From: Micromonospora chaiyaphumensis
GTDB lineage: Bacteria; Actinomycetota; Actinomycetes; Mycobacteriales; Micromonosporaceae
NCBI RefSeq assembly: GCF_900091435.1
Contig: NZ_FMCS01000011.1
Coordinates: 124,001-188,000, forward strand
Reading direction: 5' to 3'
DNA length: 64,000 nt
Numbering within the stretch: the first letter of the stretch is position 1; every line of letters begins with the position of its first letter. The notes beneath the pieces were generated by a model that made no database searches, was not told the origin of the DNA, and saw nothing but the letters and a program-made list of their open reading frames with translations. This document shows, one piece after another, positions 1-8,353 of the stretch. The position numbers were made by a program, and so were the translations under genes.

Positions 1-93
1 CACTCGGCCGGCGAGCGCGCGGAGATCGAGCGGGTGGTGTGGAGCGCGCCCGGCATCCGGGAGGTGCAGAACCACGTGACCGTGGGCCGCTGA
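1..93 (+). CDS. BON-domain protein, C-terminal fragment (5' end outside window)
   Basis: The reading frame is open from the first base and stops with TGA at 91-93, giving the last 30 residues of a protein. The end (SAPGIREVQNHVTVGR) fits the last strand of a BON domain, in which a GV-x-x-V-x-N-x-L-x-V pattern is typical. BON domains are thought to bind membranes or lipids and in actinobacteria often follow CBS pairs. The upstream part is not visible, so the full architecture is unknown. The assignment rests on one short motif. Confidence 0.5.
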   Translation, partial: HSAGERAEIERVVWSAPGIREVQNHVTVGR

Positions 94-152
94 GGCGGAC
101 CACCCGGGCCGGGTGATCCCGGCTCACCCCGGCGCCGGCGAGGCTGGGAACC

Positions 153-200
153 ATGACTGATCCGAACGCCACGCCGGATCGGCGGGTGATGGCCCGATGA
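153..200 (+). other. possible 15-codon leader ORF coupled to the DsbA-like gene
   Basis: An ATG at 153 opens a 15-codon frame (MTDPNATPDRRVMAR) whose stop overlaps the start of the DsbA-like gene as ATGA at 197-200. Such overlaps allow translational coupling. The frame could also be fortuitous or mark a mis-set start. No function can be assigned from sequence. Confidence 0.25.
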
Positions 201-748
201 CCACGCCACTGCAGGTCACCACCGCCCGGCTGCGGCTCCCCGTGACCGGGACGGACCACGCCCGCGGGCCGGCCGACGCGCCGGTCACCCTCGTCGAGTA
301 CGGGGACTTCCAGTGCCGGTTCTGCGGGGCCGCGTACACCAACCTGGCCGAGGTGCTGCGCCAGCGCGCCGACACGGTCCGGCTGGTCTACCGGCACTTC
401 CCCATCGCCAACGTGCACCCGTACGCCGAGAGCGCCGCGGAGACCGCCGAGGCGGCCGGCCGGCGGGGCCGGTTCTGGGAGATGCACGACTGGCTCTACG
501 AGCACCAGGACCAGCTTGACCCGGTGCACCTGTCACTCGGGGTGGAGCAGCTCGGGCTGCCGCCCGACGAGGTCGGCGCGGAGGTCGGGCGGCAGGCCCA
601 CGCCGACCGGGTCCGGCAGGACTTCGTCGGCGGCATCCGCAGCGGCGTCGACGCGACCCCGACGCTCTTCGTCAACGACATCCGGCACGACGGCGGTTAC
701 GACGTGGCCGAGCTGCTGGCCGCCGTGGACGGCGCCGCTGACGCCTGA
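197..748 (+). CDS. DsbA-like thiol:disulfide oxidoreductase (thioredoxin fold)
   Basis: This 183-residue protein belongs to the DsbA/thioredoxin_4 family. The active-site pair is C40-R-F-C43 after the YGDFQ strand, and the cis-proline loop is seen as ATPT around P155. The pattern ADAPVTLVEYGDFQCRFC is typical of actinobacterial DsbA-like proteins, which oxidise or isomerise cysteines. No N-terminal signal peptide or membrane segment is visible, so this copy probably acts in the cytoplasm, where a role in stress redox chemistry is possible but inferred. The ATG overlaps a short upstream frame by four bases. It lies tail-to-tail with the LuxR gene, 5 bp away. Confidence 0.85.
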   Translation: MTTPLQVTTARLRLPVTGTDHARGPADAPVTLVEYGDFQCRFCGAAYTNLAEVLRQRADTVRLVYRHFPIANVHPYAESAAETAEAAGRRGRFWEMHDWLYEHQDQLDPVHLSLGVEQLGLPPDEVGAEVGRQAHADRVRQDFVGGIRSGVDATPTLFVNDIRHDGGYDVAELLAAVDGAADA

Positions 749-753
749 CACCG

Positions 754-3675
754 TCAGATGAGCCGCAGCTCGCGCGCCCGCCGGACGGCCTCCCGCCGGC
801 GGGTCGCGTCGAGCTTCCGGTAGATGTTGCGCACGTGCGTCTTCACCGTGTTGACCGACAGTGACAGCTCACCGGCGATCTCCACGTTGGACAGGATGCT
901 CTGCAGGTAGCGCAGGATGGTCAGCTCCCGCTCGGTGAGCGGCTCGTCCAGGGTCCGCTCGGTGCCGGCCGGCCGCTCCGGCGACTCGTCGGCCCGCCGT
1001 TCGTCCGCCCCGCGGACCAGGTCGCTCACCGTCGCCCAGTGCGCGGTGCCGGCGTCGAGGTGCCCGGCGAGCAGGTCGCGGACGGCCGGCTCGGCGCGGG
1101 TGAAGACCCGCCGGTAGCCCTCCGGCTCGGCCAGGTCGAGCACCTGCTCCAGGATCCGCCCGGCCCGGCGGTCGTCGCCGGCCGCGCCGGTGAGCACCGC
1201 GTCGAGCAGCCCGGCGGCGAGCCGCACGGGCAGCGGCCAGGCATCGGCGGCCGGGCCGGTCCAGTCGGGCAGCCCCCGGCCGGCGGCGCGGGCGTCGCCG
1301 GCCGCCAGCCGCACCCGCGCCAGGGCCACGTCGAGGGCGGCCTGCCCACCGTCACGTGCCCCGTCCGGCTCCCGGGCGGCCGGCCCGGCGTCGGTCGCCG
1401 GCCGGGTCACCGGCCCCGCGCCGACGACCGTCGCAGCCTCGGTCGTGCCGGCTCCCGCCTCGGTGAGCAGGGCACGCGCGCCGTCCAGGTCTCCGACGGC
1501 GGCGCGCAGCTGGGCCTCGTCGGCGACCAGCCAGGCGCGCAGCTCGGGGCCGGGCGCGGTCTCCCGGGCCGCCGTGAGGGCACGCAGGGCCGCGGCCGGT
1601 TCGCCGCCGGCCGCCAGCAGGCCGGCCCGGCAGAGCGCGGCCAGCGCCTCCCCGCCCGGCTCCGTGGTCGCCGGACCGGCCAGGGTGAGGTTGGCGGCGG
1701 CCTCCGCCGGCTCGTCGCGGTCCCAGGCCACCAGGGCCAGCGCGAGGTACGCGTACCCGCAGTCCAGCCGCGAGGACCAGCCCTCGCAGGGCGGCAGGGC
1801 CAGCGCCTCCCGGGCGGTGCGTTCGGCCGACCGCAGCGCGCCGTGCGCCGCGTCCAGCAGCGCCGACCGGCTGGCGCAGACCAGCTCGGTACGCGGTCGG
1901 CCCGCCCTCCGGGCCGCCGCCAGCGCGCCGGCAAAGTGCCCGGCTGCCTCGGGCAGCTTCCCCTCGGCCAGCGCCACCAGCCCCAGCGCGGTGCCGGCGA
2001 CCGCCCGCACGTCGGCCTCCTCCGCCACCCCGGCCCGCGGGTCGTCCCCGGGACCGGCCGGGGTGGCGGTCGCCAGCAACCGCCCGGCGGTCCGGCGTAC
2101 CTCGTCGTGGTCCCCGGCGAGCCGGGCCAGGGTCAGCTCCAGCGCGGTGGCCAGCCGCCGGAACCGGTCCCGACGGGGGGCCGGCAGGTCGCGGGCGTGC
2201 TCGACAGCCGTCCGCAACCGTTCCCCGGCCGCCTCGACGTCCCCGGCGTACGCCCGCTCGGCCGCACCGGCCAGCGCCAGCTCGGGATCGCGGCGCACCG
2301 CCTCGACCGGCGGCTCGGGCGGGGCCGGGGCGGCGGGCCGGTCCCGCCCGTACGGCGCCAGGTCGGGCCAGCGGGCGATCAGCAGCTCGGTGGCCGCGTC
2401 CCACTCGCCCGCGGACAGGGCGTGCCGCAGCGCCTCGGCCGGCCGGTCGTGACCCGCGTACCAGCCGGCGGCGCGCCGGTGCAGGTCCCGCAGCTCGTCG
2501 GCGGGGAGCCGGTCCAGCTCGTCGCGCAGCAGGTCGGCCAGGAGCGGGTGGCACCGGTACCAGGGTGGGCTACCGCCGTCCTGCTGCACGAAGCCGCCCT
2601 TCCGGGCCAGGTCGGCCAGCACCTGGCCGGCGTCGGGCCGACCGGTCACCGCGTCGGCCAGGTCGGCGCAGACGGCGGCGGCCACCGCGCTGCGGCGCAG
2701 CACGTCCCGGGCGGCCGGGTCCAGCGGCGCGAGCACCTCGTCGCGCAGGTAGCCGGCGACGTCCGGCCGGTCGCCGGCGAACCCGTCGACCGCACGGGCC
2801 GGGTCGGCCTGGGCGCGCAGAGCCAGCGCGGCGAAGCGCAGGCCGGCCGGCCAACCCCCGGTCCGGTCGGCCAGCCGGGGCACCGCCGCGGCCGGCAGCG
2901 GTACGCCGTGCGCGACCAGCAGGTCGGCCACCTCGTCGGGGGTGAACGCCAGCTCGCCGGGACCCACCTCGGTCAGCTCGCCGGCCAGCCGCCACCGGTG
3001 CAGGGCCAGCGGCGGATCGGTCCGCGCGGCCGCCACCAGCCGCAGCCGCCCCTCGGAGTGCCGGAGCAGGAACTCCAGCCCGGTCAGCGCGGCCGGGTCG
3101 GTCACCCGGTGCAGGTCGTCCAGGACCAGCAGCACCGGGCGCTCCCGGGCGGCCAGCGCCGCGGCGAGCAGCTCCAGCTGGTCCGGCCGGGGCGGGCCGT
3201 CCGGCACCGGCGGCCGGGGTCCCTCGTCCGGCACTCCCTCGGCGGCCGCCCGCAGCGCCGCCGCCAGGTAGGCCCAGAGCCGCTCGCCGGTGTCGCCCTC
3301 CTCGACGGTCACCCAGGCCGGCGGGGGCTCGGCCGGTACGGCCCGGGCCCAACCGGCGAGCAGCGTGGTCTTGCCCCAGCCGGCCGGCGCGAGGACCAGG
3401 GTGACCGGCCCGGCGGCGCCCTCGTCGAGCCGGTCCAGCAACCGGGGCCGGACCAGCACCGGCTCGGGCAGCGCGGCCGGCGCCAGCCGGGACGCCAGCA
3501 GCGGCGCGCCGACCACACCGAGGCCGCCCGCCGAACCGCCCCCGCCGGGCACCCCGCCGGCCCCCACCGCACCGGCGCCACCCGGGACGAGCGGCGGCGG
3601 GTCGGCGACGTCCGTCGCCCCGGTGAATTCGGTCGGTGTCGCGGCGACCTTGACGCGGTCAGCCTCCTCCGGCAT
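754..3675 (-). CDS. large ATP-binding LuxR-family (MalT/LAL-type) transcriptional regulator
   Basis: This 973-residue protein has the LAL layout. A Walker A motif (APAGWGKTT) lies near residues 96-104 and a Walker B (VLLVLDDLH) near 181-188. A long Ala/Leu/Arg-rich helical region of TPR character follows, and a C-terminal LuxR helix-turn-helix occupies about 910-973 with LTERELTILRYL, NVEIAGELSLSVNTVKTH and YRKLDA. Such proteins switch on genes after ATP and inducer binding. The ATG is preceded by a strong GGGGGAGGGG ribosome site. The first about 65 residues are Gly/Pro/Ala-rich and probably disordered. Its targets cannot be read from the sequence; no obvious partner is adjacent. Confidence 0.88.
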   Translation of the reverse strand: MPEEADRVKVAATPTEFTGATDVADPPPLVPGGAGAVGAGGVPGGGGSAGGLGVVGAPLLASRLAPAALPEPVLVRPRLLDRLDEGAAGPVTLVLAPAGWGKTTLLAGWARAVPAEPPPAWVTVEEGDTGERLWAYLAAALRAAAEGVPDEGPRPPVPDGPPRPDQLELLAAALAARERPVLLVLDDLHRVTDPAALTGLEFLLRHSEGRLRLVAAARTDPPLALHRWRLAGELTEVGPGELAFTPDEVADLLVAHGVPLPAAAVPRLADRTGGWPAGLRFAALALRAQADPARAVDGFAGDRPDVAGYLRDEVLAPLDPAARDVLRRSAVAAAVCADLADAVTGRPDAGQVLADLARKGGFVQQDGGSPPWYRCHPLLADLLRDELDRLPADELRDLHRRAAGWYAGHDRPAEALRHALSAGEWDAATELLIARWPDLAPYGRDRPAAPAPPEPPVEAVRRDPELALAGAAERAYAGDVEAAGERLRTAVEHARDLPAPRRDRFRRLATALELTLARLAGDHDEVRRTAGRLLATATPAGPGDDPRAGVAEEADVRAVAGTALGLVALAEGKLPEAAGHFAGALAAARRAGRPRTELVCASRSALLDAAHGALRSAERTAREALALPPCEGWSSRLDCGYAYLALALVAWDRDEPAEAAANLTLAGPATTEPGGEALAALCRAGLLAAGGEPAAALRALTAARETAPGPELRAWLVADEAQLRAAVGDLDGARALLTEAGAGTTEAATVVGAGPVTRPATDAGPAAREPDGARDGGQAALDVALARVRLAAGDARAAGRGLPDWTGPAADAWPLPVRLAAGLLDAVLTGAAGDDRRAGRILEQVLDLAEPEGYRRVFTRAEPAVRDLLAGHLDAGTAHWATVSDLVRGADERRADESPERPAGTERTLDEPLTERELTILRYLQSILSNVEIAGELSLSVNTVKTHVRNIYRKLDATRRREAVRRARELRLI

Positions 3676-3838
3676 GCGGCCCCTCCCCCGGTCGGTGCGG
3701 GCTGCGGTTACCCCGCCCGGGCCGGTTCACCCCTTCGGGGCGAAGCCCGCTCACCCGACCCGGCCGCACCGTGGAGGCACGCGGGCGGCCGGCCGCACGG
3801 CGCCGGCCGCCCGGGACCCGGGACGACGGGAGGGGCCG

Positions 3839-4252
3839 GTGGGACGGCTGCGACGGCTGACCGGCGGCGGACTCGCCGTCGCGGTGGCGGGCGCCCTCGT
3901 ACACCGGCACCGGCGCCGGCCGGCCACGGCCGCGACCGACCCCCGGCGCTGGCAGGTCGTGACGGTGGCCGGCCGGCCCGAGGAGGTGCTTCCGCGCGGG
4001 CGCCGGCCGGAACCACTGCGCCGGCTCGGCGGCGGGGTCGAGCTGTCCGCCCGCCCCGCACCCGGTGGGCGGGGCACCGAGCTGGCGGCCCGCCTGCCGG
4101 CCGGCGGGGCGGCGCTGCCGGGGCTGGCCGCCCACCTGGTCGGCGACGATCCCGGCCGGTTCCTGCGGCAGGTGCTGCGGGAGACGAAACAGCTCGTCGA
4201 GACCGGCGAGGTGCTGCGGGCGGACCGCTCCCGGCTGGACCGGCCCGGCTGA
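3839..4252 (+). CDS. conserved hypothetical protein with N-terminal hydrophobic segment
   Basis: This is a 137-residue frame starting at GTG 3839 behind GGGAGGGG. The N-terminus (LRRLTGGGLAVAVAGALVH) could be a signal anchor or a short helix. The rest, with WQVVTVAGRPEEVLP, GTELAARLP and a closing helix containing LRETKQLVETGEVL, resembles small actinobacterial proteins found near SRPBCC/cyclase genes. I recognise the family by this pattern but know no function. It is codirectional with the reductase gene 53 bp downstream. Confidence 0.6.
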   Translation: MGRLRRLTGGGLAVAVAGALVHRHRRRPATAATDPRRWQVVTVAGRPEEVLPRGRRPEPLRRLGGGVELSARPAPGGRGTELAARLPAGGAALPGLAAHLVGDDPGRFLRQVLRETKQLVETGEVLRADRSRLDRPG

Positions 4253-4305
4253 GTCGGCCCTCCTCGCCGCGTGATCCGGCCGGCCCCGGGTGGCACACTC
4301 GGCGG

Positions 4306-5481
4306 ATGCGCGACGACCGCCCGTACGATCTCGTCCTCTTCGGCGCCACCGGGTTCACCGGCGGCCTGACCGCCGAGTACCTGGCCCGGCACGCCCCCGA
4401 CGGGCTGCGCTGGGCGCTGGCCGGTCGCAACCCCGGCAAGCTGGCCGGGGTGCGCGAGCGGCTGGCCGCCATCGAGCCGGGCCTGGCCGAGCTGCCGCTG
4501 CTCACCGCCGACGTGACCGACCCGGCGTCGCTGCGGGCCGTGGCGGAGAGCGCCCGGGTGGTCGCCAGCACCGTCGGCCCGTACGTCCACCACGGCGAGC
4601 CGCTGGTCGCGGCCTGTGCCGCCGCCGGCACCGACTACCTCGACATCACCGGCGAGCCGGAGTTCGTCGACCTCATGTACGTGCGGCACCACGCCGAGGC
4701 GGTGCGCACCGGGGCGCGGCTGGTGCACGCCTGCGGCTTCGACTCGATCCCGCACGACCTGGGCGCCTGGTACACCGTCAAGCACCTGCCCACCGACGGG
4801 CCGGTCACCGTGGACGGTTACGTCCGGGCCGGCGGGCGGTTCTCCGCCGGGACGTACCACTCGGCGCTGACCGCGTTCTCCCGCACAGGGGAGATGAGCC
4901 GGGCGGCGAAGGCGCGGAAGGCGGTCGAGCCGCGGCCGGAGGGCCGCCGGGTCCGGGCGGTGCCCGGCCGGGTCGGCCGGGTCCGGGAGTTCGGGCAGTG
5001 GGCGGTGCCGCTGCCCACCATCGACCCGCAGGTGGTCCGCCGGTCGGCGGCGGCCCGCCCGGAGTACGGCCCGGACTTCCGCTACCGCCACTTCGCGGCG
5101 GTGAAGCGGCTGCCCACCGTGCTGGCCGCCGGGGTGGGCCTGGCCGGGGTGGTCGGCCTCGTGAAGCTGCCGCCGACGCGGCGCTGGCTGCTCGGCCGGC
5201 TCTCCTCCGGGCAGGGGCCGAGCGCCGAGCAGCGGGCGAAGTCGTGGTTCCGGGTCCGGTTCGTCGGCACCGCCGGTGGCCGGACGGTCCGCGCCGAGGT
5301 GGCCGGCGGCGACCCCGGTTACGACGAGACCGCCAAGATGCTCGCCGAGTCGGCGCTCTGCCTGGCCCTCGACGACCTGCCTCCGACCGCCGGGCAGGTG
5401 ACCCCGGTGACCGCCATGGGCGACGCCCTGCTCGACCGGCTGGTCCGGGCCGGGATCACGTTCCGGGTGCTGGGCGCTTGA
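4306..5481 (+). CDS. saccharopine dehydrogenase-family NAD(P)-binding reductase
   Basis: The protein has 391 residues with a Rossmann start DLVLFGATGFTG at 8-19, then TVGPY and DYLDITGEPEF, the signature of the saccharopine-dehydrogenase-like family that includes mycobacterial trans-acting enoyl reductases. Members reduce C=C bonds in polyketide-derived lipids or remain uncharacterised. A hydrophobic stretch around LAAGVGLAGVVGLVKL suggests membrane contact, also seen in homologues. The ATG at 4306 gives the expected N-terminus. The next gene starts 35 bp downstream, so they may be cotranscribed. The substrate is unknown. Confidence 0.85.
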   Translation: MRDDRPYDLVLFGATGFTGGLTAEYLARHAPDGLRWALAGRNPGKLAGVRERLAAIEPGLAELPLLTADVTDPASLRAVAESARVVASTVGPYVHHGEPLVAACAAAGTDYLDITGEPEFVDLMYVRHHAEAVRTGARLVHACGFDSIPHDLGAWYTVKHLPTDGPVTVDGYVRAGGRFSAGTYHSALTAFSRTGEMSRAAKARKAVEPRPEGRRVRAVPGRVGRVREFGQWAVPLPTIDPQVVRRSAAARPEYGPDFRYRHFAAVKRLPTVLAAGVGLAGVVGLVKLPPTRRWLLGRLSSGQGPSAEQRAKSWFRVRFVGTAGGRTVRAEVAGGDPGYDETAKMLAESALCLALDDLPPTAGQVTPVTAMGDALLDRLVRAGITFRVLGA

Positions 5482-5516
5482 CCCTCGACCGGGTCGAGGG
5501 CCCAGGATCCGGCGTC

Positions 5517-6602
5517 GTGGAGAGCGAACTGCGCAGCATCGGCGAGCTGGCCCGGGCCAGCGGGCTGACGGTGAGCGCGCTGCGGTTCTACGACCGGTCC
5601 GGCGTGCTGGTGCCGGCGCTGGTGGACCCGGCCACCGGCTACCGCTGGTACACCGACGACCAGGTGGCCCCGGCCCGCCTCGTCGCCGGGCTGCGCCGGG
5701 TCGGCATGCCGCTGGCCGGGATCGCCGAGGCGCTGCGGCACCGGCACCGGCCGGCCGTGGTGCACCGGCTGCTGGACGCGCACCTGCGCCGCCTGGAGGA
5801 CGGCCTCGCCGACGCCCGCCGCGAGCTCTCCCGGATCCGTACCCTGATCGATCCGGAGGAGACCCCCGTGAGCACCACCCGACTCGTGCTGTCCCGCACC
5901 GACCTGGCCGCCGCCGTGGACTCCGTCCGGTTCGCCGTCGGCAGCGATCCGGAGCTTCCGGTGCTCTCCGCCGTGCTGCTGGAGGTCGAGCCGGACGGCG
6001 TCCGGCTGGTCGCCACCGACCGGCACCGGCTGGCCGTGGCCCGGGTCGCCGGGAAGGTCGACGGCCCGCCCGTCCGCGCGCTGCTGCCGGTGGACGCGGT
6101 CGACGAGCTGCGCGTCCTGCTCGACACCGGCGCCGGGATCACCCCGGAGGCGCACCTCACGGTGGGCCCGGACCGGGTGGCGGTCGCGGTCGCCGGCCGG
6201 CCGGTGACCGCCGCGGCGCTCCCGTACGACTTCCCGGACTACCGGCGGCTGCTGCACGGGCAGGTCGGCGGGGTGCCCACCCACCGGATCCCGGTGGACG
6301 TGCCGGCGCTGCGGCGGGCGCTCACCGCCGAGGCCGCTCCGGTGCTGCTCCGCGAGTACGCGGGGGTCGACCGCGAGGTGGTCGTGCTCGGCGTGGACGA
6401 CCGGGGCGGGCTGTGCGTGCTCGGGCCGGACGCGCCGGACGGCCTGCGGGTGGGGGTGAACCGGGAGTACCTGCTCGACGCCCTGGACGCCGGCGGCCGG
6501 GGCCAGCTCGTGCTGGAGCTGGACGGGCCGATCGCCCCGCTGGCCGTGCGCCGCCCCGACGACGAGGACGTCTTCTCCATCCTCATGCCGGTGCGCCTCT
6601 GA
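5517..6602 (+). CDS. MerR regulator fused to a DNA polymerase III beta-clamp-like domain
   Basis: This 361-residue protein begins with a MerR helix-turn-helix and wing (SIGELARASGLTVSALRFYDR) and a dimerisation helix to about residue 115. From about 120 (TTRLVLSRTDLAAAVDSVRFA) to the end it resembles sliding-clamp domains: LPVLSAVLLEV, VRLVATDRHRLAVA, LPYDFPDYRRLL and the closing FSILMPVRL, which matches the conserved clamp C-terminus. In MerR proteins the C-terminal half normally senses a ligand. Here a clamp-like fold takes that place. The start is GTG 5517 with no strong ribosome site. It is not the replicative clamp itself, because it has only two of the three clamp-domain equivalents. 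Confidence 0.85.
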   Translation: MESELRSIGELARASGLTVSALRFYDRSGVLVPALVDPATGYRWYTDDQVAPARLVAGLRRVGMPLAGIAEALRHRHRPAVVHRLLDAHLRRLEDGLADARRELSRIRTLIDPEETPVSTTRLVLSRTDLAAAVDSVRFAVGSDPELPVLSAVLLEVEPDGVRLVATDRHRLAVARVAGKVDGPPVRALLPVDAVDELRVLLDTGAGITPEAHLTVGPDRVAVAVAGRPVTAAALPYDFPDYRRLLHGQVGGVPTHRIPVDVPALRRALTAEAAPVLLREYAGVDREVVVLGVDDRGGLCVLGPDAPDGLRVGVNREYLLDALDAGGRGQLVLELDGPIAPLAVRRPDDEDVFSILMPVRL

Positions 6603-7066
6603 CCGGACCGACCGTGGCGGGCGCAGGACGGCCCGCCCCGCGAGCCCACGCCCGCTGTCACCCTGCGTCATCCCGGTGCCCACCCCCACCCCACCCTCAC
6701 CGCGCCTTTGCTCTGCAGCCATCCGCGCAGCAGGCACGGACCGCAACCGATGCGCCCATGGCTGCAGAGCAAAGGCGGTCGTGGGTGGGGGCGGGGTTGG
6801 CGGGGTGTTCGAGCGAACAGGCAGCTCAGCGGCCTGTGGCCGGGCGGGACAGCGGCGTCGACCGGCACCGGAGGCCGGCGTCCGTCACCGACCGTCACAT
6901 CTGATCGCCGGCGGCGATGCCGTCACCCACGGTGACTGTCGAGGGCGAGCCGGCGTCGACGCCCGATCGGACGGCGGCCTGCGCGGGCCGGGGCGGGCGG
7001 AACGGGCCGCGACGGTAGCATCTGTGGGTCCCACCTGACTGCCTGGACGGAGGCGTACGGAGCAGC
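6603..7066 (+). other. intergenic region before serS with nested palindromes
   Basis: These 464 bases hold no supported gene. They contain the 19-bp inverted repeat at 6704-6776 (separate entry), a short ATCGCC/GGCGAT stem at 6904-6918 and a GTCACC-CAC-GGTGAC stem at 6922-6936. A possible -10 box TAGCAT lies at 7016-7021. The serS ribosome site is the GGAGG within GGACGGAGGCG, upstream of 7067. I found no T-box consensus. Confidence 0.5.
6704..6776. repeat. 19-bp perfect inverted repeat with 35-nt loop
   Basis: The arm at 6704-6722 (GCCTTTGCTCTGCAGCCAT) is exactly complementary to 6758-6776. C-rich sequence on the left faces G-rich sequence on the right, extending the potential stem imperfectly. 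It could end transcription of the MerR-clamp gene or be a dispersed palindromic intergenic element. Its AT-richer arms stand out from the background. Confidence 0.8.
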
Positions 7067-8353
7067 ATGCTCGACATGGAGTTGATCCGGAAGGATCGCG
7101 AGGCGGTGGCGACCGCGCTGGCGAAGCGTCTGGATCCCGCCGAGGTCAACCGGGCGCTGGACGAGATCCAGCGGCTCGACCAGGAACGCCGCGCCCTCAT
7201 CACGGAGATCGACGCCGAGCGGCAGCGCCGCAAGGCCGAGGCGCGCGCGTACGCGGAGGCGAAGCGGTCCGGCGCCACGCCGGAGCCGGTCGCGCCGGAG
7301 GCCGAGCGCAAGCAGCTCGCTGAGCTGGAGTCCCAGCTGGACGAGGTGCAGTCCCGGCTGCGCACCACCATGAGCGAGCTGCCCAACCTGCCCGCCGACG
7401 ACGTGGTCGCCGGTGGCAAGGAGGCCAACCGGGTCGTGCGCACCTTCGGCGAGCCGCCGGCCGTCGAGAAGGTCCGGGACCACGTGGAGCTGAGCCGGGC
7501 GCTCGGCCTGGTCGACCACGAGCGCGGGGTGAAGCTCGGCGGCTCCGGCTTCTGGATGTACACGGGCCTCGGCGCCCGGCTGGAGTGGGCGCTGGTCAAC
7601 TGGCTCATCGAGCAGAACATCCAGGCCGGCTACGAGTTCCTGCTCCCGCCGCACCTGCTGCTGGACAGCGCCGGCTTCGCGGCCGGCCAGTTCCCGAAGT
7701 TCTACGACGACGTCTACCACCTGGACAAGCAGTCCGCCCCGCGCGGCCAGTTCCTGCTGCCCACCGCGGAGACGGCGATCCTCGGCGCGTTCCAGGACGA
7801 GATCCTGGAGACCGCGAAGCTGCCGCTGAAGGCGTTCGCCTACACCCCGTGCTACCGGCGCGAGGCGGCCGGCTCGCACTCGGACGAGCGTGGCACCGTG
7901 CGCGGCCACCAGTTCAACAAGGTGGAGATCTTCCAGTTCACCCTGCCGGAGCAGGCGGGCGCCGCGCTGGAGGCCATGGTCGGCCACGTCGAGGGCCTGG
8001 TCGAGAAGCTGGGCCTGCACTTCCAGACCAGCCTGCTCGCCGCGGGCGACTCCAGCGCCGCCATGAAGAAGACCCTCGACGTCGAGGTCTGGATGCCGAG
8101 CACCGGCAAGTACAAGGAGGTGTCGTCGGTCTCCTGGGGCGGCGACTACCAGGCCCGCCGGGCGGCCATCCGCTACCGCGAGCCGGGCGGCAAGCAGACC
8201 CGGTTCGTGCACACCCTCAACGGGTCGGCGCTGGCCACCAGCCGCCTCTTCCCGGCCATCCTGGAGCAGTTCCAGCAGCCCGACGGCTCGGTCGTCGTGC
8301 CCGAGGTGCTCCGCGACAAGCTCGGCACCGACCGGCTCACCCCGGTCCGCTGA
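7067..8353 (+). CDS. serS: seryl-tRNA synthetase
   Basis: SerRS charges tRNA-Ser with serine in the cytoplasm. The 428-residue length is normal. The N-terminus MLDMELIRKD is typical, a coiled-coil arm spans about residues 25-105, and class II motifs follow: motif 2 as TPCYRREAAG and GTVRGHQFNKVE, and motif 3 as NGSALATSRLFPAILE. The ATG has a GGAGG ribosome site. It runs alone on the plus strand, and its 3' end overlaps the ccdA-like gene by 17 bp on the opposite strand. Confidence 0.97.
   Translation: MLDMELIRKDREAVATALAKRLDPAEVNRALDEIQRLDQERRALITEIDAERQRRKAEARAYAEAKRSGATPEPVAPEAERKQLAELESQLDEVQSRLRTTMSELPNLPADDVVAGGKEANRVVRTFGEPPAVEKVRDHVELSRALGLVDHERGVKLGGSGFWMYTGLGARLEWALVNWLIEQNIQAGYEFLLPPHLLLDSAGFAAGQFPKFYDDVYHLDKQSAPRGQFLLPTAETAILGAFQDEILETAKLPLKAFAYTPCYRREAAGSHSDERGTVRGHQFNKVEIFQFTLPEQAGAALEAMVGHVEGLVEKLGLHFQTSLLAAGDSSAAMKKTLDVEVWMPSTGKYKEVSSVSWGGDYQARRAAIRYREPGGKQTRFVHTLNGSALATSRLFPAILEQFQQPDGSVVVPEVLRDKLGTDRLTPVR

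Noticed and set aside
1039..4305. Very long plus-strand open frame running opposite the LuxR gene into the reductase frame
   Set aside because: It is a GC-skew shadow: its predicted protein is Arg/Gly/Pro-rich with no domain, whereas the minus strand encodes a complete LAL regulator. Only the part from 4306 is a gene.
5517..6602. DNA polymerase III beta clamp (dnaN)
   Set aside because: The N-terminal third is a MerR helix-turn-helix and only about 240 clamp-like residues are present, too few for three clamp domains.
6600..7066. T-box or other riboswitch before serS
   Set aside because: I could not find the T-box consensus or a matching aptamer fold; only simple palindromes are present.
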